From Anaerolineales bacterium (lineage in GTDB: Bacteria; Chloroflexota; Anaerolineae; Anaerolineales; UBA4823), in the NCBI GenBank assembly GCA_020060465.1, contig JAGVAD010000062.1, positions 1 to 37,385 on the forward strand: DNA of 37,385 nt, written 5' to 3'. The notes below the pieces were generated by a model, which saw only the letters and a list, made by a program, of their open reading frames with translations, made no database searches and was not told the origin of the DNA. Shown here piece after piece: positions 26,017 to 34,598 of this stretch; positions within the stretch are counted from its first letter, which is position 1, and every line of letters starts with the position of its first letter. Made by a program: the position numbers and the translations under genes.

Positions 26017-26085
26017 GTTCTGATGAAATCAGCCTCTTGCGTTCATGGGCGGATAGGCCTAAATATGGGGGCGTTCGCCGATGTT

Positions 26086-26103
26086 CTGGCGAAGATTCGC
26101 CAG
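26086..26103. repeat. 18-bp palindromic element near the DnaA boxes
   Basis: CTGGCGAA (26086-26093) and TTCGCCAG (26096-26103) are exact reverse complements around GA. It may be a protein-binding site; it resembles no motif I can name. Confidence 0.45.
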
Positions 26104-26263
26104 GCAATGCCGATCACTCAGCGCAGCGTTGCAGCTTTTAGCCTTGTTGCCCTGACCACACAGTCCCCAAGTTGTTCGATTTACATGTAACTTTTTCCTC
26201 AAGCAGACATCTAAAGAGCGTAAATCAGCAAACATACAGGAAAAAACAGGAGGAACTACTCTA

Positions 26264-26662
26264 ATGGAAATGATGATTGATTTCCCTGGCGGCGCACGTG
26301 TGGACGCTCATTTCGGACCTTTTACCGTGAAGACCGATCAACCGCCGGCCGCGACGGCGCCCACGCCCTTTGCCACTTTTCTGGCCTCGATTGGAACATG
26401 CGCGGGTATTTATGTGTTGGGCTTTTGTCAGCAGCGTGGTCTGCCCACGGAGGGCATTCGCATCATACAGCGTATGCATACGGATCCCTTCAGCGGAATG
26501 GTGGGCAAGATCGAATTGGAAATACAGACGCCGCCTACTTTCCCGGAGAGATACCTGCCTGCGCTGGTTAAATCCGCAGAGCTTTGCGCGGTGAAAAAGC
26601 ACTTCGAGCGCCCGCCGCAATTCGATATTTACACCCAGGTTGTTGAACCAGCAGCCGCCTGA
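26264..26662 (+). CDS. OsmC family protein
   Basis: 132 residues; ATG preceded by AGGAGG at about 10 nt. A compact OsmC-fold member with both expected cysteines, in ASIGTCAGIYVLGF and SAELCAVKKHF. It is shorter and clearly different in sequence from the OsmC protein encoded at 11661-12140, belonging to a separate OsmC subgroup. Likely cytosolic thiol peroxidase or related redox protein. It stands alone behind the long non-coding region and is closed by a strong terminator. Confidence 0.85.
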   Translation: MEMMIDFPGGARVDAHFGPFTVKTDQPPAATAPTPFATFLASIGTCAGIYVLGFCQQRGLPTEGIRIIQRMHTDPFSGMVGKIELEIQTPPTFPERYLPALVKSAELCAVKKHFERPPQFDIYTQVVEPAAA

Positions 26663-26675
26663 TTGATTAATAAGC

Positions 26676-26708
26676 GACCGCCGCATAAACAGGCGGCGGT
26701 CATTTTAT
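26676..26708. terminator. Bidirectional terminator between osmC-like gene and glgC
   Basis: GACCGCCGC (26676-26684) and GCGGCGGTC (26693-26701) form a perfect 9-bp stem, followed by ATTTTATTT on the + strand; an A/T-rich flank on the other side could serve the convergent glgC. Confidence 0.85.
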
Positions 26709-26710
26709 TT

Positions 26711-27967
26711 CTAGGGGCCAATATGCGTGCCTGGATAGAGGATGGCGCTTTTCGGCACGACCACGATGCCATCTTGAACCACCCAGTTATTTTCCTCGAA
26801 CTCGGTTCCGCGCGGAAATGGCTTGATCACCACCCCCTCGCCAATGCGCACGTTTTTATCCAAGATTGCCCCTTCGATGTGACAGTTTGCTCCAATGCCT
26901 ATCGGGATGCCGCCACGCCGTGGGGCGTCTGGAGGGTCGTAATAATCCGCGCCCATCATGACGGTGCGCTCCATATATACACCCTCAGAAATGATACTGC
27001 GCAGCCCCACGACTGAATTACGGATTTCTGCGCTGGCGATTCGGCAGCCCTCCGTCAATAGCACATTGGTCAGTTTTGCGCCGGAGATCACCGAGCCGGG
27101 CAGGAAGCGGGGGTGGGTGTAAATACGACGCTCAACATCATAGAAATTGAACGGAGAATCGGGCTGCGCCAACATTAAGTTGGTTTCATAGAATGAGCGG
27201 ATCGTCCCGATGTCCTCCCAATAACCATCAAAGTTAAAACCGTACACCCGGTGGTTATGTAAAGCGTTGGGGATAATCTGTCCGCCAAAATCCTGATCGT
27301 CATTGCCTTCAAGCACCTCGAACAAGGTTTCAGTGTTGAACAGGTAAATCCCCATCGAGCCCAGATAGGGTTTTTCCGCATCTTCGCGGCTGACAAATTG
27401 CGCCAGGATATCTGGGTCGCGCGGTTTTTCGGTGAAGGCGGAGATGCGCTGGTCGGCGTCTACCTTGAGCAAGCCAAAACGGGAAGCTTCGCTGGCTTTG
27501 ACCGGCTGCACTGCTACAGTAATCTCGGCTTCGTGTTCCCAGTGAGCGCGCGCCAGCGCGGCGTAATCCATGGTGTAAAGATGATCGCCAGCCAGAATCA
27601 ACACATAGGCTGCGCCGGTGGCGCGAATCTCAAAGAGTTGCTTGCGCACGGCGTCGGCTGTTCCTTGATACCAATCGGTGCTGCGCGGCGTCTGCTCCGC
27701 CGCCAGGATTTGCACATAACCGCGATGAAAGTTATCGAAGTTATACGTCTGGGTAATGTGGCGGTGCAGGGAAACTGAGTTGAATTGGGTGAGAACGGCG
27801 ATCTGGTGGATACCTGAGTTGATGCAGTTGCTGATTGGCACGTCAATCAGACGATACTTGCCGGCGATTGGCACCGCCGGTTTAGAACGCTGTTTGGTCA
27901 GCGGATATAAGCGCCTGCCTACACCGCCGCCCAGGATGACCGCCAGGATATTATCCAAGGTAGGCAT
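26711..27967 (-). CDS. glgC: Glucose-1-phosphate adenylyltransferase (ADP-glucose pyrophosphorylase)
   Basis: 418 residues; ATG at 27967 with GGAGGAG just upstream. It makes ADP-glucose from glucose-1-phosphate and ATP, the first step of glycogen synthesis. N-terminal nucleotidyltransferase motifs: ILGGGVGRRLYPLTKQRSKP, GKYRLIDVPISNCINSG, AGDHLYTMDY and AFTEKPRDP. The C-terminal left-handed beta-helix (hexapeptide repeats) contains GVYMERTVMMGADYY and AILDKNVRIGEGVVI. Full length; no other glycogen gene is present in the window, so it stands alone between a tRNA gene and an osmC-like gene. Confidence 0.95.
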   Translation of the reverse strand: MPTLDNILAVILGGGVGRRLYPLTKQRSKPAVPIAGKYRLIDVPISNCINSGIHQIAVLTQFNSVSLHRHITQTYNFDNFHRGYVQILAAEQTPRSTDWYQGTADAVRKQLFEIRATGAAYVLILAGDHLYTMDYAALARAHWEHEAEITVAVQPVKASEASRFGLLKVDADQRISAFTEKPRDPDILAQFVSREDAEKPYLGSMGIYLFNTETLFEVLEGNDDQDFGGQIIPNALHNHRVYGFNFDGYWEDIGTIRSFYETNLMLAQPDSPFNFYDVERRIYTHPRFLPGSVISGAKLTNVLLTEGCRIASAEIRNSVVGLRSIISEGVYMERTVMMGADYYDPPDAPRRGGIPIGIGANCHIEGAILDKNVRIGEGVVIKPFPRGTEFEENNWVVQDGIVVVPKSAILYPGTHIGP

Positions 27968-28067
27968 CTTTCTCCTCCGGCTAGCTAATGGGGGTTGCAG
28001 CCCATACAATAAAACCGTGCGACGTGGATTTCACCAATCATTATAGCAGGTCTCTGTCGCCGGATCA

Positions 28068-28112
28068 TAAAAAAAGACCAGGCTGGAGAGTAGACGCTCT
28101 TCACAACCTGGT
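28068..28112 (-). terminator. Rho-independent terminator after tRNA-Leu
   Basis: On the minus strand ACCAGG...GAAGAG pairs with CTCTCC...CCTGGT, followed directly by C and a run of seven T, 17 nt after the tRNA. Confidence 0.88.
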
Positions 28113-28128
28113 AGGCGTGGATGGTGTG

Positions 28129-28210
28129 TGCCGAAGGTGGGAATCGAACCCACACTCCCGAGGGAACACGATTTTGAGTCGTGCGCGTCTGCCAGTTCCG
28201 CCACTTCGGC
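28129..28210 (-). tRNA. tRNA-Leu (anticodon CAA)
   Basis: Read on the minus strand: acceptor arms GCCGAAG (5') and CTTCGGC (3') pair; D-arm GCGGAACTGGCAGACGC; anticodon stem CACGA/TCGTG with loop CTCAAAA, giving anticodon CAA; a long variable arm (TTCCCTCGGGAG) as expected for class II tRNA; T-arm GTGGG-TTCGATT-CCCAC; discriminator A. The CCA end is not encoded. Length 82 nt. Confidence 0.95.
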
Positions 28211-28221
28211 TTGCGCCCTAT

Positions 28222-28250
28222 AGTATATCGAAAGATAGGGTCGTGGTCAA
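28222..28250 (-). promoter_or_regulatory. tRNA-Leu promoter
   Basis: On the minus strand TTGACC (28250-28245), 17-nt spacer, TATACT (28227-28222); the predicted start lies about 5-7 nt before the mature 5' end of the tRNA. Confidence 0.75.
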
Positions 28251-28281
28251 GGTTGTGGTTGTGATTTCAGAAACCCGAATC

Positions 28282-28311
28282 TTGACATTCTTTATGCCCT
28301 TATGATAGGAT
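28282..28311 (+). promoter_or_regulatory. Putative promoter of the ABC transporter operon
   Basis: TTGACA (28282-28287), 18-nt spacer, TAGGAT (28306-28311). A leader of about 140 nt before the first gene holds no further recognised element. Confidence 0.5.
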
Positions 28312-28459
28312 TGAACATTAAAGTCAACATTTTCCTAACCGCTGACCCCCTTTAGAATTGAATATCGTTATCATTTGCTGCAACAGACGTTCACCTTCGT
28401 ACTCAATTCCCTGATAGCCATCACTATCAGCTAATCTATTCGCAAAGGAGAATGAAGAT

Positions 28460-29644
28460 ATGTTCAAGAAGGTGCGTTTATGGACTGCTTTGATCAGCTT
28501 GCTGATACTCAGTCTGCTCCTCTCCGCGTGTGGCGGTGCTCAGCAGGAGGGGACTATCAAGATTGGCGCTGCCCTGTGCCTGACTGGCATTCAGGCGCCC
28601 CTGGATGAACCGGCCTTGAAGGGCGCTCAGCTTGCCGTGGAGGAGATCAACAAGAAAGGCGGTGTTTTGGGAAAGAAGCTTGAGCTGATCAACCTGGACG
28701 GTAAAAGCGATCCGGTGACGGTGGGCAACGCAGCAGTGCAGCTCATCGAACAGGGTGCCAAAGCCATTATCACCCCCAGCGATTTTGATTTTGGCGGTCC
28801 CGCCAGCCGGGAAGCTCAAAAGGCCGGTTTGGTGGGCATCTCGCCGGCTGCTTCTTCCCCGTTTTTTGGTTCCAAAGCCCTGGGCGATAAGCAGTTTACC
28901 ATGTCGATGTGGAATACCACCATGGGTGCTGCTGCAGCTCAGTACGCTCGCGAACAAGGTTGGGATACTGCCTATGTAGTTACCGATGATTTCATCCAGT
29001 ACACCAAGGACCTCGGCCAGTACTTTGTCGAACACTTCAAAACCCTGGGTGGCACTGTTGTGTTTGAGGAGAAATATACACAGGGCGCGGCTGATTTCTC
29101 TGCTCAACTCGCCCGTATCAAGGCTTTACCCGAAATGCCCGATTTCTTTTACATCTCCTCCTACATGCCGGATCTGGGTCTTATCATCCGCACCATGCGT
29201 GAGGCGGGCATCACCCAGCCCATCCTTGGCGGCGACTCTTATGATGACCCCGGCTTGTTCCAGGCGCTTGGCCCAGAATATGGCAATGATATTGTCTTTG
29301 TCACCCACACCTGGGTCTCGCCGGACACTTCACCACAGATGGCTGAGTTCCTCAAGGCCTACGAAGCCAAGTACGGTGGCCCGCCAGAAGCCATGTGGGC
29401 TGCCACTGGTTGGGACGTGGTCCACATCCTGGCTGGAGCCATGGAAAAGGCCGGCAGCACTGATGGCGCGGCCATGGCAAAGGCCATGGAAGACAATACC
29501 TGGGACCTGCTCACCGGACAGTTGGATTGGGAAGCATCCGATAAAGGTCATGAGACACACAAGCAAGCCGCAATGGTCAGGCTGAATGCCGGTGTGCCCG
29601 AATTCCTGGGATGGCTGATGCCTGAAAGCCAGCCTGCACCATGA
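28460..29644 (+). CDS. ABC transporter substrate-binding lipoprotein (LivJ/LivK family)
   Basis: 394 residues; ATG with GGAG about 9 nt upstream. Lipoprotein signal with lipobox LLSAC (Cys24). The mature protein matches the periplasmic-binding family type I for branched-chain amino acids and amides: IKIGAALCLTGIQAPLDEPA, LKGAQLAVEEINKKGGVLG, and in the second lobe GDSYDDPGL and a hinge near WVSPDTSP. The ligand cannot be read from sequence; the downstream amidase suggests an amide, urea or small peptide. First gene of a complete transporter operon. Confidence 0.92.
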   Translation: MFKKVRLWTALISLLILSLLLSACGGAQQEGTIKIGAALCLTGIQAPLDEPALKGAQLAVEEINKKGGVLGKKLELINLDGKSDPVTVGNAAVQLIEQGAKAIITPSDFDFGGPASREAQKAGLVGISPAASSPFFGSKALGDKQFTMSMWNTTMGAAAAQYAREQGWDTAYVVTDDFIQYTKDLGQYFVEHFKTLGGTVVFEEKYTQGAADFSAQLARIKALPEMPDFFYISSYMPDLGLIIRTMREAGITQPILGGDSYDDPGLFQALGPEYGNDIVFVTHTWVSPDTSPQMAEFLKAYEAKYGGPPEAMWAATGWDVVHILAGAMEKAGSTDGAAMAKAMEDNTWDLLTGQLDWEASDKGHETHKQAAMVRLNAGVPEFLGWLMPESQPAP

Positions 29645-29699
29645 TTGAGCTGTTGAAGGGGTAGCGAAAGACAAACAGCCGAGTTTCGAAACTTCACCA

Positions 29700-29740
29700 G
29701 GGGATTTTGTGGAGGCGGCCCCCGCCTTCACAAAATCCCC
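29700..29740 (+). other. Long hairpin between binding-protein and ATPase genes
   Basis: A 19-bp stem: GGGGATTTTGTG (29700-29711) plus GAGGCGG (29712-29718) pairs with CCGCCTTCACAAAATCCCC (29722-29740), with only one G-U, around a CCC loop. It may stabilise the 3' end of the abundant binding-protein mRNA and reduce read-through into the transporter genes. Confidence 0.75.
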
Positions 29741-29755
29741 GATCAATACACATCA

Positions 29756-30517
29756 ATGCCTGACATTTCCGTTACAACTTCCAATCATAATAATGCCCTG
29801 GTCATTCAGGGTTTATGCAAACATTTCGTTGGCTTGCGCGCCCTGGATGGCGTCAGCTTAACCCTGTCGCGCGGCGAGATCCTTGGCCTGATTGGCCCTA
29901 ACGGCTCCGGAAAAACCACCCTGATTAACGTTGTGACTGGCCTGTTGCCAGCCACCAGTGGGCACGTTTTCGTAGACGGCCTGGAGATCACCAATAAGAA
30001 GCCCTACCAAATTGCCCATGCTGGGCTGGCGCGCACCTTTCAAACCATTCGCTTGTTCCGCGAGTTGACCGTTTTGGAGAACGTGGAAGTAGCGGCGGTC
30101 AGTTTTGGCCTCTCTCGCTTACAAGCGCGCAAACGAGCTCTGGAAGTATTGGAAGAAATCGGCATCGTCCGCTGGGCCGAGATGCGCGCCGGCGCATTGC
30201 CTTATGGCTTGGAGCGCCGGGTTGAGGTGGCGCGCGCCCTGGCTACTCAGCCGAAATTCCTTTTTCTGGATGAGCCGGCAGCCGGACTCAATGAGGAAGA
30301 GAGCGAAGAATTGCTTCAAACATTGATGTCCATTCCAGAACGCAAAAACCTGGGTATGCTGATCGTGGAACACGATATGCACTTGATCATGCGTTTGTGC
30401 CATCGTCTGCACGTGTTGAACTACGGTAAGACCATCGGCGAAGGCGCTCCAGAAGAAGTACGCCGCATCCCCGCCGTTGTCCAGGCTTATCTGGGTAAGT
30501 CTGCAGCAGGAGGCTGA
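29756..30517 (+). CDS. livG: ABC transporter ATP-binding protein (LivG type)
   Basis: 253 residues. Walker A GPNGSGKTT, a long helical insertion, signature LPYGLERRVEVARAL (a variant of LSGGQ, as usual for LivG), Walker B FLFLDEPAAGLN, and switch His in IVEHDMHLIM. Weak ribosome binding site and just 15 nt after the long hairpin. Works with the LivF-type ATPase downstream to energise the two permeases. Confidence 0.93.
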   Translation: MPDISVTTSNHNNALVIQGLCKHFVGLRALDGVSLTLSRGEILGLIGPNGSGKTTLINVVTGLLPATSGHVFVDGLEITNKKPYQIAHAGLARTFQTIRLFRELTVLENVEVAAVSFGLSRLQARKRALEVLEEIGIVRWAEMRAGALPYGLERRVEVARALATQPKFLFLDEPAAGLNEEESEELLQTLMSIPERKNLGMLIVEHDMHLIMRLCHRLHVLNYGKTIGEGAPEEVRRIPAVVQAYLGKSAAGG

Positions 30518-30519
30518 CC

Positions 30520-31242
30520 GTGTTGGTATTGAAGGACGTCCATGCTCGTTATGGGGCCATCACTGCCCTGCGAGGTATCTCCATCGAAGTCCAGGAGGGC
30601 GAGCTGGTTGCTCTGTTGGGCGTCAATGGGGCTGGCAAATCAACTACGCTGGCCACGATCGCCGGAGTGCTGCGCCCCTGGCAGGGAGAGATCCAGTTCC
30701 AGGGGAAATCAATCCTGGGCAAGACGCCGGAGCAGATCGCCCGACTGGGCATTGCCCTGGTACCAGAAGGACGGGAAATCTTTCCTAGCCTGACGGTCGA
30801 GGAAAACTTGCGCCTGGGCGCATTCATCCGCAAAGACCGCACCGAATACAGGCGCAATCTGGATGAAGTCTTCGGTCTTTTCCCGGTCCTGAAAGAGCGC
30901 TTGCAGCAACCCGGCGGAACCCTGTCGGGCGGCGAACAGCAGCAACTGGCGATTGCCCGCGCTCTTATGTCCACCCCGCGTCTGCTCATGTTGGACGAGC
31001 CCTCCCTGGGGCTGGCTCCGGCCTTGGTAGATCAAATCTTCGACTTGATCGTTCGTCTGCACCAGCGGGGTGTGACTATCCTGCTGGTTGAGCAGAATGC
31101 AGATCGCTCGCTGGAAATCGTTGATCGCGCCTATGTATTGAATACCGGGCTGATCGAGAGTCAGGGCACTCCAGACCAACTGCGCACTCATACCGATATT
31201 GAAGGCATTTATATGGGCGACAAACATCGCGCCAACACATAG
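30520..31242 (+). CDS. livF: ABC transporter ATP-binding protein (LivF type)
   Basis: 240 residues; the start is a GTG at 30520 with AGGAGG 6 nt upstream. Walker A GVNGAGKST, signature LSGGEQQQLAIARAL, Walker B LMLDEPSLGLAP, switch His replaced by Gln in LVEQNADRSLE, as typical for LivF. Directly follows the LivG-type gene with 2 nt between. Confidence 0.93.
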   Translation: MLVLKDVHARYGAITALRGISIEVQEGELVALLGVNGAGKSTTLATIAGVLRPWQGEIQFQGKSILGKTPEQIARLGIALVPEGREIFPSLTVEENLRLGAFIRKDRTEYRRNLDEVFGLFPVLKERLQQPGGTLSGGEQQQLAIARALMSTPRLLMLDEPSLGLAPALVDQIFDLIVRLHQRGVTILLVEQNADRSLEIVDRAYVLNTGLIESQGTPDQLRTHTDIEGIYMGDKHRANT

Positions 31243-31252
31243 GAGCGTTCCC

Positions 31253-32146
31253 TTGATCAATCTGGAATTCATCATCAATACGCTCAGTCTGGGTAGCCTG
31301 TACGCCATGCTGGCCTTAGGCCTGGTCATTGTCTATGGCATTCTGCGCCTGGTGAACTTTGCCTACGGCGAGCTGATCATGATTGGCGGCTACACTCTGT
31401 ATTTGCTGACCGGTTTTACCCCTCTTCCCTGGCTGTTCGTTGCTTTCCTGGCCGTCATCGTCTCCATGCTCACCAGTCTGGCGACCGAGTTGGTAGCTTT
31501 TCGCCCGGTGAGAGAGAAATCCCTTACCGCAATGTTGATCACCTCCTTTGCAGTGAGCACTCTGCTCCAGAATGCTGCTCTGTTGATCATCTCACCTCGT
31601 GCTCGGGCCGTTACCTTGCCGCAAATCTTCCAGAAGAGCGTATTAATTGCCGGCACCGATGTGCCCTGGCGCAACATTCTCACTATCCTCACCAGCATAT
31701 TTATGCTGGCGCTGCTTACCCTGCTGCTCAAACGCACGGTCTTGGGCATTGCACTACGGGCTGCGGCAGATAATTTCCGCATGACGCGTATGTTGGGTGT
31801 GCCAGCCAACACAGTCATCTCATCCGCTTTTGCCATCAGCGGCATCATGGCTGGCATCGTTTCGATCTTTTGGATTGGTCGCTCGGCCTCGGTTACGCCT
31901 ACCCTGGGCGCGCCGCCCCTGTTGGTGGCTTTCGTGGCGACTGTGATCGGCGGAATGCGCAGCTTGACCGGCGCGGTGGTCGGGGGTTTTGTCTATGCCA
32001 TTATCATCAGCTTGTTGGGTATCTTTCTGCCGCCAGACTTACTGGAATTTCGCGAAGCGTTCATGTTTGTCTTTGTCATCATCATCTTGCTATTCCGGCC
32101 GGAAGGCCTGATCCGCAGCAAGACATCTGTGGAGCGCGTGGGATGA
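31253..32146 (+). CDS. livH: Branched-chain amino acid/amide ABC permease (LivH type)
   Basis: 297 residues from a TTG at 31253 (AGGAG 7 nt upstream, MINLEFIINTLSLGSLYAML); the longer frame upstream overlaps livF and is unlikely. About eight hydrophobic helices. Family motif region LGIALRAAADNFRMTRMLGV is present. Overlaps the next permease gene by 4 nt (ATGA). Confidence 0.92.
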   Translation: MINLEFIINTLSLGSLYAMLALGLVIVYGILRLVNFAYGELIMIGGYTLYLLTGFTPLPWLFVAFLAVIVSMLTSLATELVAFRPVREKSLTAMLITSFAVSTLLQNAALLIISPRARAVTLPQIFQKSVLIAGTDVPWRNILTILTSIFMLALLTLLLKRTVLGIALRAAADNFRMTRMLGVPANTVISSAFAISGIMAGIVSIFWIGRSASVTPTLGAPPLLVAFVATVIGGMRSLTGAVVGGFVYAIIISLLGIFLPPDLLEFREAFMFVFVIIILLFRPEGLIRSKTSVERVG

Positions 32147-33225
32147 ATCTGGCTGATCGCCTCAAATCATTCAGCACCCCTCTTACTTTGGCGACGGGCG
32201 TTTTGCTCGTGGCTGTCCTCACCGAACTGCTCGGCATCTCCCTGCTGGTGCGCATTGTCACTGTCATGTTTGTCAGTATGATCTTGGTGCTTGGCTTACA
32301 GCTCTTCATGGGCAATTCCGGCATTCTGTCCTTTGCGCACATTGGCTTCATGGGGATCGGTGCTTACACCAGTGTATTGTTCTCCATGACGCCTACCGCC
32401 AAAGAACTGAGCAACGCCAATCTGTACCCCTTTTTGATCCCCATTCACCTCCCCTTCTTACCGTCGGTGCTGATGGGAGCGTTGCTGGCGACCTTCGTCG
32501 CTGCTGTGATCAGTTACCCTCTTATGCGCCTCTCGGATGCTGCTGCGGTCATCACTACTTTTGCCCTGCTCGTGATCATCCATGTAGTGTTGGTGCATTG
32601 GGATCGCGTTACCAATGGACCGCGCACCTTATTTGGCGTGGACTATTACACCACCTTATGGACCAGCGTTGTTTTTTGTGTGATCACGATCTTTGCCGTC
32701 TATCTGTTCAAAGAGTCCCGCGTCGGCCTGCGCCTGCGCGCGACGCGGGACGATGCCTACGCCGCGGCTTCGATTGGCATCAACATGGTAATGATGCGCT
32801 GGATAGCTTTTATTGCCAGCGCCTTTATCGCCGGGGTCGGCGGCGCTCTTTGGGCGCACTTTATCACTTCCTTCTCCCCCTATTCATTCTATCTGACCGA
32901 GACGTTTGTAGTCCTGGCCATGCTGGTGATTGGCGGGCCGTACAGCGTCTCTGGGGCGGTGGTAGGGGCGTTGATCGTGACCGCTGCTCGCGAGATATTG
33001 CGCGCCATTGAAAATTATGTCAACATCCTGCAGGTATTTCCCCAGGGATTCTTTGGCTTTACCGAGGTGATCCTGGCGATAGTCCTGATCTTGATCCTGG
33101 TATTCCGGCCAAGTGGTATTTTGGGCAGCCGCGAAATAAGCTGGCCGCGCTTTGTCCGCAAGCAAAAGGCAACTGGAGATCTCGATCAACCCTCAGCAGG
33201 AGTTCAAGGAGGCTCTCATGTGTGA
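32143..33225 (+). CDS. livM: Branched-chain amino acid/amide ABC permease (LivM type)
   Basis: 360 residues from the ATG at 32143 (MNLADRLKSFSTPLTLATGV), overlapping livH by 4 nt. About nine to ten membrane helices. LivM features: LGLQLFMGNSGILSFAHIGF, GAYTSVLF, GLRLRATRDDAYAAASIGI, and a C-terminal FRPSGILG. The longer upstream frame is a shadow of livH. The stop overlaps the following peptidase gene by 8 nt. Confidence 0.93.
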   Translation: MNLADRLKSFSTPLTLATGVLLVAVLTELLGISLLVRIVTVMFVSMILVLGLQLFMGNSGILSFAHIGFMGIGAYTSVLFSMTPTAKELSNANLYPFLIPIHLPFLPSVLMGALLATFVAAVISYPLMRLSDAAAVITTFALLVIIHVVLVHWDRVTNGPRTLFGVDYYTTLWTSVVFCVITIFAVYLFKESRVGLRLRATRDDAYAAASIGINMVMMRWIAFIASAFIAGVGGALWAHFITSFSPYSFYLTETFVVLAMLVIGGPYSVSGAVVGALIVTAAREILRAIENYVNILQVFPQGFFGFTEVILAIVLILILVFRPSGILGSREISWPRFVRKQKATGDLDQPSAGVQGGSHV

Positions 33226-34513
33226 CACCTTTGTTGCCCTGCCCGCTCACACGCGGAACCACACTATGCTGTTTGCCAAAAGCGCTGACTGCGAGGTGAA
33301 CGAAGCCAATGCCCTGGTGCGCATCCCCCGCAAAAAGCACCTCAAGGGCGAGGCAGTTCGCATTACTCACCTGGTCATTCCTCAAGCGGAGGAGACCTTT
33401 GAAATTCTGCTCACCAAGGCTTTTTGGACCTATGGCTGTGAGATCGGCGTTAATGAATATGGCTTGTCGATGGGTGAGGAAGCTGTATTCACCACACAGA
33501 TGGATGAGGAGAAGGACGGCATTATTGGCCCTGATCTGATGCGCCTGGGACTGGAGCGCGCCCGGAATTGTCAGGAGGCGATCCAGATCATGACCGACTT
33601 GCTGGAGCAATACGGCCAGGGCGGCAGTGCCGAGCTTAAGGGCAATTCCCATTTCGACAGCAGTTTTATTATGTCCGACCCGCACGAGGCGTACATCTTG
33701 GAAACTGCAGGGCGCAAGTGGGCAGTTAAGAAGGTGGATGCGGTGGCTTCGATCTCCAACATGCTGGGTATCGGCCGCGATTGGGATATGTGCTCCGCTG
33801 CCTCTGGCGGCGAGAAGATTGATTGGGCCGGTACCTATGCCTTGCCCGAGGTGCCCCCTACTTTAGGTTCGCCAGTGCGTCAGGCGATCACTTATAACAG
33901 CCTGGCAGCCGCCCTGGGCAATATCTCGGTGCAGAAAATCTTCGAGATCATGCGCCATCATGGAGAGGGATACCATCCCGCTCGGGCGGAGGCCCACCGT
34001 AATATCTGTGTTCACGCTGGCCCGCAGGAGAATCGCTGGTGGCAGGCCGATGGGGTTATGGTGACCGACGTCGGCCCCCACGGAGTGATGGCCTGGGTCA
34101 CTGGCACTTCAGGCACCTGCGTCTCTATTTTCAAGCCTGTCTTTCTCGGCATGGATTTGCCCGATATAGGCCCTTATCCCACCGAGCATTTTGACCCGCG
34201 TTCGCTTTGGTGGAAGCATGAGCTGCTCCACCGCCGCGCCATGGCGGATTTCGAGCATCTGGTTCCTGAGATCCGGGCCGATTTCGACCAGATCGAGGCA
34301 GAGTTCCTCGCCCAGGCCGAGTCTGTAAAACGTGGTACTCAGGCCGAGAAAAAAGATTTCATGGATTACTGTTTTCGCCTGGCGATGGATGTTACCGAAG
34401 CCTGGATCGCTCGCCTTCGCAAGCGCGGAGATTTGAAATTCGAGGATCCTGCCTATCGCGCCATGTGGGCGAAGCTCAACGCCGAAGCTGGCCTTAGCGG
34501 CATGCCCGCGTGA
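33218..34513 (+). CDS. C69 family (secernin-like) Ntn-hydrolase
   Basis: 431 residues; ATG with AAGGAGG 6 nt upstream, overlapping livM by 8 nt. The start MCDT puts a Cys at position 2, the nucleophile in Ntn-hydrolases once Met is removed. FAKSADCEVNEANALV, then GCEIGVNEYGLSMGEEAVFT and SFIMSDPHEAYILETAGRKWA fit C69 dipeptidase/secernin proteins. No signal peptide: cytosolic. It would cleave an amide or peptide bond in a compound brought in by the transporter; the true substrate is not known. Confidence 0.85.
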   Translation: MCDTFVALPAHTRNHTMLFAKSADCEVNEANALVRIPRKKHLKGEAVRITHLVIPQAEETFEILLTKAFWTYGCEIGVNEYGLSMGEEAVFTTQMDEEKDGIIGPDLMRLGLERARNCQEAIQIMTDLLEQYGQGGSAELKGNSHFDSSFIMSDPHEAYILETAGRKWAVKKVDAVASISNMLGIGRDWDMCSAASGGEKIDWAGTYALPEVPPTLGSPVRQAITYNSLAAALGNISVQKIFEIMRHHGEGYHPARAEAHRNICVHAGPQENRWWQADGVMVTDVGPHGVMAWVTGTSGTCVSIFKPVFLGMDLPDIGPYPTEHFDPRSLWWKHELLHRRAMADFEHLVPEIRADFDQIEAEFLAQAESVKRGTQAEKKDFMDYCFRLAMDVTEAWIARLRKRGDLKFEDPAYRAMWAKLNAEAGLSGMPA

Positions 34514-34598
34514 CCTCGGATGCCCATTTTTTATTGCAATTCTCCGTGGTCTCTGTGTCTTAGAGGTTTATTATTACCAAGAATGATTGGAGGCAACC

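Larger units (their letters stand above)
25641..26250. other. Non-coding region with DnaA boxes (candidate oriC)
   Basis: About 620 nt without a plausible gene. DnaA-box-like 9-mers: minus-strand ATATCCACA (25722-25730) and TTTTCCACA (25730-25738) in tandem, plus-strand TTTTCCACA (25821-25829), a weaker TACTCCACA (25901-25909), and two perfect TTATCCACA (25987-25995, 26008-26016). The left end (25635-25655) is AT-rich. A short motif ATATGGGG occurs four times, with other inverted repeats between. The density of boxes in non-coding DNA is what a replication origin shows. No dnaA or dnaN gene lies within the window, so a DnaA-regulated or datA-like site remains possible. Confidence 0.55.

Noticed and set aside
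25641..26263. Possible small genes in the candidate origin region
   Set aside because: No open frame with a ribosome site and plausible composition was found; the DnaA boxes and repeats explain the region better.
31870..32142. N-terminal extension of livM reaching back into livH
   Set aside because: The extension has no membrane or family features and overlaps a clear permease gene; the ATG at 32143 overlaps the livH stop by 4 nt.
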